The notes beneath the pieces were generated by a model. That model was not told where the DNA came from. It did no database searches and saw only the letters and a program-made list of their open reading frames with translations. From Beverwykella pulmonaria (lineage: Eukaryota > Ascomycota > Dothideomycetes > Pleosporales > Melanommataceae), in the NCBI GenBank assembly GCA_001599595.1, contig BCHH01000002.1:2555451-2619450 (forward strand): a DNA stretch of 64,000 nucleotides. The letters run 5' to 3'. Position numbers and translations under genes: made by a program. Within the stretch, counting starts at the first letter, position 1. The number at the start of each line of letters is the position of its first letter. Of the stretch, positions 1 to 10,636 are shown in pieces.

Positions 1-231
1 TCTTGAAATTTGAATTCCACATTGACATGCGAATCGCTGCCGACACTACATTGTTCTTTCACCCACGCCCTCCTCGCATTGCCTACAAGACGAACATGCC
101 AATAGTGAGAGAGAACAAGTTCCGCAGCACCAGAACACCCAACCTCGGAATACTAAGACGAACTTACCTTTATGCCACTTCATTGTCAGGCTGTGATCCA
201 TATCTCGACAAGGCATCCAACAATCGTGCAT
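1..231 (-). CDS. possible 5' part of an unidentified gene running off the left edge
   Basis: On the minus strand an ATG at 231 opens a short frame that reaches a canonical donor (GTAAGT, 163-167). The acceptor TTGTAG ends at 83, giving an 85-bp intron, and the frame is then open to base 1. The spliced peptide is about 48 residues and includes KWHKGNARRAW. I do not recognise it. It could equally be a chance frame or a spliced leader, since neither start nor product can be confirmed inside the window. Confidence 0.25.
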
Positions 232-519
232 GTTTGATTGATTTACACCTTAACCCCTACTGGGTAGGCGCCCCAATATCAAGCATCTCAAAATCGAGAT
301 TTACTGGCCACACACTCAAAGATCACGTGCAAGATGCTCCCTATCTGAAACACACCAAAGTAACATGAGGGTTCAGTGCCATCATCAAATACAACTCTCT
401 CCTGTCGCACGCGCGTGGAATGGGAGTGAGCGATGCTAAGCAAAAGAGAAGCGCAACGACGCAAGTCGGAAAGGCAAAACCCAAGCGCTACCGTGCACAG
501 CCTGCTATGACACAAATCA

Positions 520-1112
520 CATTCGAAAGACCTCGCTCTTCATGCTTCTAAATACACAGCGCACGCAAACAGAGGATCGCAAAACTTCATACTCACCAAC
601 ATGAGACCGACGGAACAAGGAATTCAATAGTACATGATACGTCTGACCAGCCGTCCTAATCTATATGTCCGAAATCCAGCTCAACAAGGTCGGCCTTCGT
701 CCTTAGTTCGATCCAGAAAATCTAGAAAAGGGATCTCAAATGCCGAGTGTGAACTCGACACCGACATCAATGTCGCGCGCCATCTTCACAACCTTGGAAA
801 ACTGGACCGATTTCTCAGCGGCGGCTTGTAGGTCGTCGATAGAGAAGATCTTGAGCCCGGATTCGTTGATCTAGAGCGCTCCGTTAGTCCATCTTCTATC
901 CGTCCAATGCCGTTCAGAAGGGCGTGGAAGTGTAAACGTACCAGCTTATGCGCCATTTCCGTGTTTGTGCCTTGCAGTCTTGCAATAATAGGAATTCTCA
1001 GGTTCATTGTCTCGACCACAGAGATCAACCCCTTCGCAATGGCATCACACCTGACAATACCTCCAAAGATGTTGACGAAAATAGCCGTGACCTTGGGATC
1101 GCTGGTGATGAG
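520..1112 (-). repeat. source block of a segmental duplication (LSC2 3' end plus 3' flank)
   Basis: This stretch covers the last part of LSC2 exon 5, the last intron, exon 6 and roughly 215 bp of downstream flank. It has a diverged inverted copy at 15591-16165. Matching landmarks in the non-coding flank include a shared 20-base stretch containing TATTTAGAAGCATGAAGAG and the sequence around TCATGTACTATTGAATTCC. Bases 232-519 show nothing I can identify. Confidence 0.8.
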
Positions 1113-2393
1113 CTCGAAAGCCTGCTTGATGGCTTCAGGGGTTGCACCACCGCCGACATCCAAGAAGTTGGCGGGCGCTCCGCCGTTCAACTTGATAATG
1201 TCCATCGTGGCCATGGCCAGACCGGCGCCGTTGACGAGACACCCAATGTCGCCATCCAACTTGATGAAGTTGAGACCTGACTCGCCGGCCTTGACCTCAT
1301 CAGCGTCCTCCTGGGTGATGTCCCTCCAGTCGAAAACCTCCTTCTGGCGGAACTCGGCATTGTCGTCAAAATTCAATTTAGCGTCCATGGCAAGGACCTG
1401 GTGGTCGGTAGTCTCGGATAGCGGGTTAATCTCGATTTGTGTGGCATCGCGCTCGTTGAAGACCTTGTATAACTTCTGGATGGTATCCTTGGCATCCTCG
1501 ATGCACTGCTCTGAGAATCCAAGCTCGGTCGCAATGTTGCGTGCAATTTCGTCTGTGACGCCTTTGTGGATGTCGATTTGTGTAGTGATAATCGCCTCGG
1601 GGTGCTCCTTAGCCACGGTCTCGATATCCATACCACCCTGTGACGAAGCCACGATGACGGGGCCTTGTGAGGCGCGATCCATTAGGATGGCAAGGTAGAA
1701 TTCTCGACGCGCAAACTTGCGCTCCACGATGTAGACGGCGTTACAGAGCCGGCCGGCAGCTCCCGTTTGCTTGGTGATGAGTTTGTGGCCGATCATCTGG
1801 TCGGCAAGAATAGATGCTTCCCGAGCACTTCATACTTTTGTTAGGTTTTTGGCATATATCGAAGGCATAACAATTCTTGACGTACGAATAGACAACTCTA
1901 ACGCCACCCTTGAAGCCGTTGTCAAAGGTTCCCTTTCCTCGACCTCCAGCGAGCACCTGTGCCTTGATCACCATGTCGTCACCCTCTGTTCTCGTTAGCC
2001 CGATATCCTCTCCTCTATTCAATTGGGGACGTACTGATCCCCTTAGCCACCTTCTCTGCCTCGGCAGCGGTTGTAGCTACATCGCCGGCAGGGACGCCAA
2101 TGCCATACTAAATCCTTCATTAGCCCACAACCCCTCCAAATAAAGCGTTATTTTCCCCGGTAATCGTACCTCCTTCAGCAGGGCGGCAGACCTGTATTCG
2201 TGGATCGCAAGCGTTCTGCTCTGCTGGATGACTGAGCGCCTCAAAGGTGTCCTCTATGAATTATTAGCAAATGCACTCAATAGAATGCACGCTGGCGTCA
2301 GAGGCGGTGGAGGTCGAGGGAAGTCGATGGGGAACGTACGGCGGCAGCACGGAGGGCGCTGGCCAGCGGCCGGCTGCGGGCGAGCTTATACAT
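736..2393 (-). CDS. LSC2: succinyl-CoA ligase beta subunit, mitochondrial
   Basis: Beta subunit of the TCA-cycle enzyme that interconverts succinyl-CoA and succinate with nucleoside phosphorylation in the mitochondrial matrix. Exons on the minus strand: 2340-2393, 2170-2253, 2035-2107, 1886-1985, 942-1827 and 736-870, total 443 aa, the usual family length. The N-terminus ([18 protein letters not shown]) is Arg/Ala-rich and lacks acidic residues, as in a matrix targeting peptide. The mature start [12 protein letters not shown] and the ATP-grasp segment [12 protein letters not shown] follow. The CoA-ligase half contains [20 protein letters not shown] and [12 protein letters not shown], and the protein ends FTLGI. 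The start ATG at 2393 is the only one giving a targeting peptide. The gene is divergent from the gene at 2627 across 233 bp. A broken copy of its 3' end lies at 15591-16165. Identity is confident; the exact acceptor of exon 4 is less so. Confidence 0.95.
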
Positions 2394-2626
2394 GTCTGAA
2401 TTACAGACAAGGAGAGGAGGAGTAGAGGAGGTGCAGGTGGGATGGAGCGGAGCGGATATGATGCAGCTTGGTACTATCCTTCGTGAGGTTGCGGAGATGC
2501 CAAGAACCTCCGAAGATTTTCCGGCCCAAGGTGTCTTGAAAATGTCGCGCCAAAGCTGGCGAATTTTAATATCCACCACAGCCCAAAGCGTTGATTAAAT
2601 AGCGACAATTTGCGCAGGCAGCTACA

Positions 2627-3416
2627 ATGTCGAAGAGGAACCTTGATGGCGATGTACTCTTCAACAAGGTCAATGTCGGATTGGCGAAACATCAGAGGCT
2701 GTTCGCTTCAATGCTTGGTCCTAAGAAAGAAGCCGAGTACGCAAATGAAAAATTGGAGCGCGAGCAGGAGCGTGAGGATCTGGAGGATGAAATTATTGGA
2801 CCCGAGCAGTGCGTTTTCTAATCTTCACGGAAAATTTCATCTTCTTACTCGGATTATCAGAATTGGGGTTGGTGGAAAGATACCACAAAATATCAAAGAT
2901 GGTAGCTTCACACAGCGAACGCTGACTTCAAACGACAAACTGCTCCAAAAATTGATCGGGAACAAAAAGGCGAAGGCACACATGGCGGCAAGGCAACCTA
3001 TTCGGAACAAAGCAACACCAATAAAGTTCGACAACCCCCAAAAGACTCCGAAGGTAGTGCAAAGCGACGATGAGGACGAGGGGAGGACTTCAGCATTCAA
3101 GTCAAAGAGGCCACGGACAAGCGCGCCAAAAACAGTGGCAGCAGAGTCAGACTTATTTGGGGCACAAGAAGATATGCAAGAGACAGATCTCCCCCATCGA
3201 CCTGCGAGCACAGAAGATAGCCAGGAGGATTCAGCACGGGAAAGTGAACCTGCGAAAGTACCGAAGAGCAACCTAAGCAAGGACGACATTGGTGCAGAGA
3301 ACCCAACCAAATTCCGGAAACAAAAGTCAACGACGGGAAGTTACCTAGATGAGATACTCGCGGAACGATCCACCAAAAAGAAAAAGAAGCGTAATCAGGA
3401 GAAAGCGGCGCCCTGA
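2627..3416 (+). CDS. conserved-looking basic, charged protein (245 aa), function unknown
   Basis: Two exons, 2627-2808 and 2861-3416, joined across a 52-bp intron (GTGCGT...TATCAG) that restores a 245-residue frame. The first 95 residues look structured and conserved: an N-terminal LFNKVNVGLAKHQRLFASM motif, a Glu/Lys/Arg-rich helix, then GGKIPQNIKDGSF and NDKLLQKLIGNKKAKAHMA. The rest is low-complexity and acidic/basic with two putative nuclear localisation clusters (KSKRPR near the middle, STKKKKKRNQ at the C-terminus). The C-terminal SYLDEILAERS followed by a lysine run suggests a nucleolar or RNA-associated protein, but that is inference from composition. I cannot assign a named family. 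It shares a short divergent promoter with LSC2. Confidence 0.75.
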
Positions 3417-3605
3417 GCAAGATCTGTCTCGGATTCTGTCACCTCCGTCTGCCTTGCAACCGCTACTACATCCTGTATTTCCCTCCTTGATTTCTCCCAC
3501 CGCAAAGTAAACTTAGTAGCCTCAATTCCCGCCCCTACGATGTCTGAAGATATCATTATGCGTGAATCAGAAAGCCCGCACCTTGATTGTGCTCTTTCCT
3601 CAAGC

Positions 3606-4007
3606 TCAACCATATCCAGGACATTCGCAGCCACCAATCAGCTGAACAATCACTACGATCAGCTCCTTCTGTAGTAAATCGTAAGGTATGAGGACAGCTT
3701 CGATGGGGGTACTCATCAATCCACACCGAGGAGAAGCGCCATCTCTGCGTTGTAGATGGAATAAAATACTGAACAACGCAATACCAACTCGATCTGTGCG
3801 ATTTGCTAAACCTCTATGTTCTTGATGATGAAAATTTGAATGCAGTCTAGCAATTTGACCAAGCATGAACGCAACCGCCTGTCTAGCCCTAATCCATTGT
3901 CGTGGATTCATATGCTCATTAAAATAGTTGTCATCTAAGCCAAATCGAACACACTTTTCTACCATGCACGCTCTCAATCCATACACACCCAATACCTCCT
4001 CCTCCAA
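3606..4007 (-). CDS. unidentified open frame (133 aa), doubtful
   Basis: An uninterrupted frame begins with an ATG-proximal MEEEVLGVYGLRACM segment and ends 3 bp beyond the 3' end of the thiolase gene on the same strand. It has no recognisable domain and no clear splice link to the next minus-strand frame (3395-3637). Composition is not obviously repetitive, so a small gene or gene remnant is possible. Extended thiolase 3' UTR is the simpler explanation. Confidence 0.2.
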   Translation of the reverse strand: MEEEVLGVYGLRACMVEKCVRFGLDDNYFNEHMNPRQWIRARQAVAFMLGQIARLHSNFHHQEHRGLANRTDRVGIALFSILFHLQRRDGASPRCGLMSTPIEAVLIPYDLLQKELIVVIVQLIGGCECPGYG

Positions 4008-4009
4008 CT

Positions 4010-5306
4010 CTACTCCTTAACAATCAAACTCGCCATCCCCATCCCCGTCCCAATACACTTACTCAATACCCCCAACCTAACATCCTGCCTCTCCATCTCA
4101 CTCAACAGCGTCGCCAACATTCTCCCACTCGTCGCCCCCAGCGGATGTCCCAGCGCGATCGCACCTCCATTCGGATTCACAACTGCATTTTCCAAGCCCA
4201 GCGTCCTCACGCAATAAAGCGCCTGACTCGCAAACGCCTCGTTGATCTCCCAAACATCGATATCACTTGTTGAGACGCCTGTGTAGTTTAGTAGTTTAGG
4301 AATAGCGACAGCGGGCCCCACCCCCATCTCATCCGGCGAGCACCCGGCGACTTGCGTGCCGGCCCATTTCCCGATGATCTGGGACGTGAGACCGAGTTCA
4401 GCGGCAGTGGAGCGCCTCATCATGAGTGCTGCGGCGGCGCCATCGGAGACTTGACTGCTATTGCCCGCTGTACTCGAGCCGTCAGGCTTGAAGGCCGGCT
4501 TCATGGATGCCAATTTCTCGACCGTGGTGTTCGGTCTGATTCCATCGTCCTTCGTCACCGTGATACTCTCAACTTCGTCGGGCTTTTCTGGATCCGCGAC
4601 CCATCTTGTAGTGACAGGCACGATTTCTGCGTCGAACAACCCAGAGGCTTGGGCCTTTGCGGCGCGCTGTTGTGATTGCGCGGCAAACGCATCCTGGTCT
4701 GCTCGAGACACTCCATACCGCTCTGTGACGTTTTCAGATGTGAGTCCCATGCCCATGATGCAATCCCGCGCTTCCTTAACCGGGCTCTCTCTCAAGTCCG
4801 CCCACAGCTGTGTTGGGATAGCCCGCGATCCGTAATTCCGCGACATACTCTCCATACCGCCCGCAATTCCAACATCGATTTGTCCAACAGCTATCGAGTT
4901 TGCTATCGATGTGATGGCAGAAAGCCCGGAGGCACAGGCTCGGTTTACAGTAGAGAACGACGTAGTGGTAGGGATGCCAACGTGGTTTGCGGTCATGCGA
5001 CCAGCTTTCGAGCCGCCGAGTTCCGCGAGTACGGTACCGATGCATATGTCGTCTATCTTTGCGGGGTCGAGGTTGGGAAATTTAGTTATGGTAGCTTTCA
5101 GGACCTGGGCGAGCTTGGAATTAGCATATACAGAGGGGTGCGGATGAGAGAGGACATACAACAGCAAGCATTTCATGGTCGTACGCGTCTCGCAGTCCAC
5201 CCTTCTTTGCGCGGGTTATCGGTGTTCGGAGTGCGGAGAGGAAGACGACATCTTGAGGGTTCTTTTGCAGTATGTTCTTGGCGCCTTTTTGAATGAAGCC
5301 TGCCAT
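4010..5306 (-). CDS. POT1: 3-ketoacyl-CoA thiolase (peroxisomal POT1/FOX3 type)
   Basis: Catalyses the last step of fatty-acid beta-oxidation, thiolytic cleavage of 3-ketoacyl-CoA. Exons 5160-5306 and 4010-5113 flank a 46-bp intron (GTATGT, TGCTAATTC branch-like site, AAG); product 416 aa, the family length. The nucleophilic Cys lies at about residue 109 (NRACASGLSA). GGMESMS, INEAFASQ, GGAIALGHPLG (catalytic His) and the second active-site Cys in KCIGTGMG follow. The block around MGLTSENVTERYGVSRADQ resembles the peroxisomal rather than the acetyl-CoA acetyltransferase branch. No PTS1 is present (the end is VKE), and I cannot see a canonical PTS2 nonapeptide near the N-terminus, so localisation is uncertain. 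The start ATG at 5306 is followed immediately by a thiolase-like frame. Confidence 0.92.
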
Positions 5307-6035
5307 GATGAATGCTCAAGACGCGGCAATTGAATTTCTGACGCCAATTGCGCTCTTATGTGGGAAGGAAGGCAAGAATAGAAGGAAAGCACAAATATGG
5401 AAAAAGTCAAAGGATATAGAAGAAACCGGGGCGCTCCTGCAAAAGAAGCCCATGATGCTGATACACTGCTCAAGGCATGGAGCTTCGGCAAGTAAAGTGC
5501 GGAAAGCCGGGTAAGAGATCATCCCTGGATCTAAGCGCGGGGTGTCACGTGGAAGGATCGCCGAGGGTCGGAGCAGGCTCGGTAATCCGAATGAGGATAA
5601 GGGCGTACCTTAGTGTATCGCCGACCAACTGACCTCACTCGATTTCCTCTTTTGATTTCCTCTTTTGATTAGCGCCGTATCCCTGGTTTGCAAGCAAAAT
5701 AACGCCCGGCTCAGTTCACCCTTCTATTCAAACTCCGTTAGCCAAACCAATTATAGAAAAAAAAATAGACAATCCTAGTCATGACTTTTTGTCAACTCTA
5801 CGCTCAATTCTGCAGTGCACTTCGGCTAATCTACGCGCTAACTATATTGGATTACCACGGTTCAACCCAAGGTCATTTGAGCTGCTGCCTCCCTCCGAAA
5901 CCACGCTTCTCGACATTCACAGCCATCATTGGCATATTTAGCCTGATACCACCCCGATGAAGTCGTCGACGCGTGTAGGAAAATCGGTCACATTTACCCT
6001 CGCCACGTACGCGCAGGCGAAGAGGCCCTCTGAAC
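5307..6035. other. intergenic, no gene seen
   Basis: Presumed upstream region of the thiolase on the minus strand and leader of the GNAT pseudogene on the plus strand. It contains an imperfect direct repeat of TTTGATTTCCTC at 5640-5668 and an A-rich run near 5756-5768. No coding frame of note. Confidence 0.5.
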
Positions 6036-6886
6036 ATGAACAAGAAGCTTTATGAAGGATTTAAGAGTGACGAGGTCACAGACGAGATGCTCGATGAAGC
6101 CGCGAAGCTCTTCTCCGAGAATTACGGCGTTTGGGGCGAGCATGCGGCAGAGCGAATGGGAAAGTTTGCGAAAGCAGGTAGGTATTCCGTGCCACAAGTT
6201 GTGCTACTAAACTGACCATCGCGATTAGGTCGTCCCGTTCGGCTAAGCAAAGAAAGACTTCGAAATGAATATCTCCCAGCGAGATCTCCTCATATGTTAG
6301 AGTCACCGTTAACGGCCATCTTGCTGGTAACGCTTTCGCCTGTCGATAGTCTGTTGATGGTAAGACTATTTGCTGGATCACTCAGTTAGTCGTCCACCAC
6401 GACTACCGTGAACGTGGGCTTGCTACTAGACTTCTCGAAGAGATCAGACTAGATGGAGACGATGTTTATGGTGTTATGAGCTCCCACCCAGCTGCTTGTC
6501 TAGCTGCTTCGAGAGCATACAAGAGCGAGTGCATGCCACCGTCTTCTCATTCTGATTACTCACCTCCACTAGAGCCGATTGATACTGCCTCACTCGAGTT
6601 CATGAAAGAAAACGCGCAATCCATAATGAAAGCTTCGCCAGTAGGCTATGTTCGGGATGCTAAGCTACGGGGTAAGCTTTTTGATTCTGAAGATACTAGT
6701 GGTCTTGTGTCTAGTGTTGATACTGGATTCTTTGTCGACCACGAAGAGCCACTTGAAGCATTAGCATGGGTGCGGGAGTCGATAGACTGGCCTTTGGGTG
6801 AACTTTTGGATGGCAATGAATTTATTCTTATTCTGCAAGCAAGGCGGTCTAGGTCTAGTTCATCACGCCGGAATGCTACATCTTAA
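6036..6886 (+). pseudogene. GNAT-family N-acetyltransferase, disrupted
   Basis: The start ATG at 6036 begins MNKKLYEGFKSDEVTDEML. A normal intron (6178-6229 region, GTAGGT...ATTAG) joins it to RPVRLSKERLRNEYLP. The expected continuation YVRVTVNGHLAGNAFACR is present but in another frame, and it runs into an in-frame TAG where a Trp codon would fit. It then resumes as KTICWITQLVVHHDYRERGLATRLLEE, the acetyl-CoA-binding part of a GNAT fold. A long intact C-terminal frame with GYVRDAKLRG, DTSGLVSSV and FFVDHEEPL follows to the stop at 6886. One frameshift plus one nonsense codon in otherwise well-preserved sequence indicates a young pseudogene or an assembly error. A 26-base gap read as an intron would be too short. 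Confidence 0.75.
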
Positions 6887-7605
6887 GCCCAGGCAGTCTG
6901 AGCTGCAAATACCATATGAGCGGAGGACTAATGAAACTGAATGGAGGTAAATCTATCGAATGGTTTCCTCTCTTTGCATGAGCAACTTGTGTATCGTAGC
7001 AGCACTTTTATTATGATCCCTACCTAGGCAATAAAACACAGTGCCCTGTATAAAACTGTTCTCATTTAGCAAACTTTGGGCATGCTGTTGACTAAACAGA
7101 TGTACAGACCAGGTCAGGAGTTACTTTGCAACGGTGCCACTTGCATTGTTGATTTTTCAACGAAGTGGGATTGGGAATTCTGTTCAATTAAGTATCCGGC
7201 TCATGCTCATGGCGTTTACACCTCAGTTGATATCCCGAATTCTCTGCCTACGAACGCGAAGGAGCTTGAAACGTTATCAACATAGCCGCAAATTCGAGTT
7301 CTGTTGAAACGGCTCTGAAAGCTATTCACTATTTGCATCCTAACCTTCCTCGTCTTCCTCTTGATATCATCATTTTCTCCGCTCCGCTCCGGTGGCCTGT
7401 GTATCAGTATCAAACACAAGTCTACAACGATGGCGGCCACATCTCTCATGGTCGTGCAACCCGTCGCTGGCCTTCGTCTCTTTGACATTGGATGACTTAA
7501 ATAAGCCCACCACCACGTAAATCCACTTCACTCATAACTAAATATCCATACTAACGCAAAGCTTTTGAATGAAGGTACAGTGGACTTCCTCGAATCTCCT
7601 CCAAT
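6887..7605. other. intergenic, no gene recognised
   Basis: Contains only short frames (for example 7076-7285 on plus, 69 codons) without recognisable domains. It lies between two disrupted genes and may hold decayed sequence, but nothing can be supported. Confidence 0.4.
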
Positions 7606-8240
7606 ATGAACATCAATCAGGATCATGTCAAGAACCTTTTGGCTCTATTCGTGAAGCATAGTCTACGCGAGAAGATTGGTATTCATCGGCTTCACAAACA
7701 TGATGATATTCCGGAGGAACAGGTGAGGCTTGAGACCAAGCTAGAGACCAAACCCGGGAAATGGACCAAGCCAGTTCCGATCAACTCTTTAGATCTCAAC
7801 AAGATCCACCCTATCGTTTTCAAGTTCGCTTCCGAGCTTGTTACAGGAGAATTTCATCTTCACCTGTCTCCCTCTGCGACGTAGACAACGATTGTATCAA
7901 AGAGGCCGCCGACTACGTCAACCGGAACAACCTGGTCGATGTGATTGCGCTTGAGCTCTTAGATTCTGTCAAATATGGACAGCCTAAGAAATGCACCGCT
8001 GAAGTCGAGATTGGCAAATACGGAACCATCGTGTTGCCAAAGTCCATGATGATGAACGGTGAGAAGCTCATTCCTACCGGTTGGCCTGATACCAACCAGC
8101 CTTTCGATCCCGATGGCGAACCTGACCTAAGCACGCATTGGGCTAAAGCAAAGGTGACTCACAAGGTCTTCGTTGATCAGGTTGAGAATGAGCAAGAGCT
8201 ACTGGACGAGTTGGTCCGCCACGGCATCACCACAGTCTGA
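7606..8240 (+). pseudogene. uncharacterised fungal protein, apparently frameshifted
   Basis: The first frame (7606-7884) encodes MNINQDHVKNLLALFVKHSL... with HRLHKHDDIPEEQV and PINSLDLNKIHPIVF. A second frame, shifted relative to the first, takes over near 7850-7880 and continues with DVDNDCIKEAADYVN, NNLVDVIALELLD, GTIVLPKSMM, TGWPDT and THKVFVDQ to a stop at 8240. The two halves read like one small fungal protein of a type I have seen but cannot name. No GT...AG pair of normal size connects them in frame, so a single-base indel is the simplest reading. A sequencing error would give the same picture. Confidence 0.5.
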
Positions 8241-9922
8241 GAGATTCGTAGACAACTTGGGGCAAACCTAGGAGGTAGGGAAAGAGGTCTCGAGGTCTCA
8301 TAGTCTCTCGCGTCCAGTTGTTACTGTCATTTGAAGTACTCTTATCGGTTCTACAGCCAACTTCGACCCGAAAGCACTATCTTTGAATAAGAGAAGTACA
8401 CATAGGTTTATGTCTTGTTCATGCTCAGTTGATTTGCGTCGGCCGGTGGATCACATGATGAGCCACTCGATGTTTGCTCATGTGACTCACTTCCATATTT
8501 GTTATCACTCTCTTGGCAGGCTCCTACTGTGCTAGGTAAGACTATAAATATTTCTTCGGTAGCTCCTCCGTCGAATCAATACAACAATCATCACTCTCTC
8601 AAACTACTTCTCGACAATTTGTGTTCGCGAATACCGATTTCAGTTCACGAGTTTCCGTGCAAAAGTGGCTGCAATTGCCTGGGGTCGGCATTACCCATGA
8701 GCGGGTTCGCATACGCATTGACTAAATGAATGATTTGTCACCGTATTCGTGTCCTTGCCAGTTGTTCCACTGGTGTTGCCAATTGAAAGACCCTTTGTAT
8801 TTCGTACTGCCTAGTCTCATGAAATGTCACCAGTCTAGACCCATATGCCCAATTATAAGCTTGGGCCCTTCTCGCTTGGAGCCGAAGCTCGATGACACAT
8901 CCTACCAGCAAGTCCACGAAGGTATTCCCGCCAAGAGCTCGTGTTGGAGCCTGCAGCACTGACTAGATCGCATTAAAGTCTACCTCATGAATGTATCCCT
9001 CCCTTCTTGTATCCAGTTGCTAATTCAGTTCTCTTACTCGCATGAATCTTAGCTGCGCTAGCGAAAGTCAAGAGAGTTGAGGCAACCTGGCTGGATCTCC
9101 CAAAGGATTCAATTGTCGACAGCGTGCTCCGGAACCTGATACACGTCACTAGCCGAATGATCCCGCGATAGTGCCTCCAAAGCCGAAGCCGTAGGTTCCC
9201 GTTGTTCGAGGCCCTTTACTGCATAATTCTTGTTGGTAACGGGAAAGCTATCACTTGTCGTTAACCTTGATCGACCTGCGCCACTATTTGTCTTATGTCT
9301 TTAAAGTCACAAGAATGAGCGCCATAGGTGGCTGAAGATCCCTGTAGGTTATAAATGATTCCCCTTGTCTGGATCAAGCTGCTGGCTATTTTCAAAGGAA
9401 AGTATAGACGAGCCTACTGGCCTGAAAGTAGGCCACTTGGTGCCAGAAAATGGGCCATGTGTCATAAACTGGGCCACTGAACAGGGGGGGGGGGGGGGGC
9501 CCGAAATCTGGGACAGCCAACGTCCCAGATTCGGGCCGATACTTGGCCTGCTCAGGATTGCACAACCACAAGCTCAGCTTACTTAGTCACTGCCCAGTTT
9601 TAAACCCCTGTATACTCAGGTTCGAAAGCGGAAATGGTCTTTGGCGAGGTCAGTTTTCCCCATAGAGAACACGCTTATTTTGGCAATGGGAATGTGGATA
9701 TATTCGACTAATCTATCGGTGCATTAAAAGCACAAAAACTCAGGTACCGTTGATCTTAAAGGCGAGAATGAGAGTTGCCAACATGCAAACCCCAGGAATC
9801 GCGCCGTGAAGAGCCCGGCAGTTTTTTGTTGTACCCCAACCGCCACCATGTAGCTTGCACCATATCCGCTGCGATCGAACGACTAGCGCTAGCTATACAT
9901 ATATTCGTGCATCATGTCTGCC
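8241..9922. other. gene-poor stretch with a G-run and hairpin
   Basis: About 1.7 kb with only short frames and no recognisable protein. The notable structure is at 9419-9536: a short palindrome (GGCCT...AGGCC, 9419-9434), a 16-base G run and a long inverted repeat. This may be remains of a small non-autonomous element, but no target duplication was found. Confidence 0.45.
9484..9536. repeat. G16 run abutting a 15-bp imperfect hairpin
   Basis: A run of 16 G occupies 9484-9499. Immediately after it, the arms GCCCGAAATCTGGGAC (9499-9514) and GTCCCAGATTCGGGC (9522-9536) are inverted copies with a single bulged A, separated by a 7-base loop. Confidence 0.9.
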
Positions 9923-10636
9923 TTATGCGGCGGGGTATACGATTCGGAAGATGTCATTGAAGACGTAGTAGGTTCCATCTGCCGGCTTGAGGTGAAAGGA
10001 TTGAGTGAAGCTCATGGGCTTGTCTTGTCCGTCGACCTGTCGTATTATCAGCATCCATCCACCGTACATTGCGAGTGTCCTGTATACCTGCAACGCGCCG
10101 GTGACTAACACCAAGATACTGCCTTCGCTAGCATGGCCGGGTTGGGAGTCAACCGTATCGGTGCGGTGCACCACCTTCTGGAAAGGAAGGTCCTAAAAAA
10201 GATGAGCTTCAGGGAAGACAGTACTGAGGATCCAGATATACCTGGAGCTTCGTGACTATAGCTTGCGCTCCCTGAACCTGCTGTGCCTCGAAGGTGAGCA
10301 TGGAGTCAGCGCGCTACAAGATGCCTGGTTAGCGGGCTATGTCCCGGGTGTGTTGGATTTGGAAGACATACGTATAGCGCAACAAGTTCGACTCGGTTCT
10401 TGTCGAAGGTTTCGTAGTAATAAGTGACGAATGCCTCTAGTGATGGCGGTTAGCAGTATGCCCAGGGCGTGTCCCCCGTTGGAAGAGCGGCTTTGAATTG
10501 TAACGCAATTCGGAAGTTCGCAGCCGCGGACGGCAAGGACACTCACTCGCGATGTTCTCGTAGGCTGCATTGTCGCATTAGTCGAGCTGGATCTTGGTTG
10601 TTGTTTGGAGGGGGGCGGAGACATACTTTCAGCCAT
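9923..10636 (-). CDS. NTF2: nuclear transport factor 2
   Basis: Imports RanGDP into the nucleus by binding both RanGDP and FG-nucleoporins. Six exons on minus: 10627-10636, 10547-10564, 10372-10436, 10242-10313, 10088-10192 and 9923-10036, total 127 aa, matching the family (about 125). The spliced protein starts MAETYENIAKAFVTYYYETF and carries SMLTFEAQQVQG, FQKVVHRTDTVD, SILVLVTGAL and the conserved end YYVFNDIFRIVYPAA. The first exon is only 10 bases and the second 18, so ab initio predictors may miss the N-terminus. All introns have GT donors and AG acceptors. The upstream frame used by naive calls (to 10174) starts in an exon interior. Confidence 0.93.

Noticed and set aside
907..1698. 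263-codon plus-strand frame opposite LSC2
   Set aside because: Antisense shadow of a conserved enzyme; no domain and composition mirrors the coding strand.
4676..5296. 206-codon plus-strand frame opposite the thiolase
   Set aside because: Antisense shadow; the minus strand encodes a complete thiolase.
6361..6386. 26-base GTAAGA...CAG segment as an intron in the GNAT gene
   Set aside because: Far below normal fungal intron size, and the segment itself encodes the conserved KTICWITQ of the acetyltransferase.
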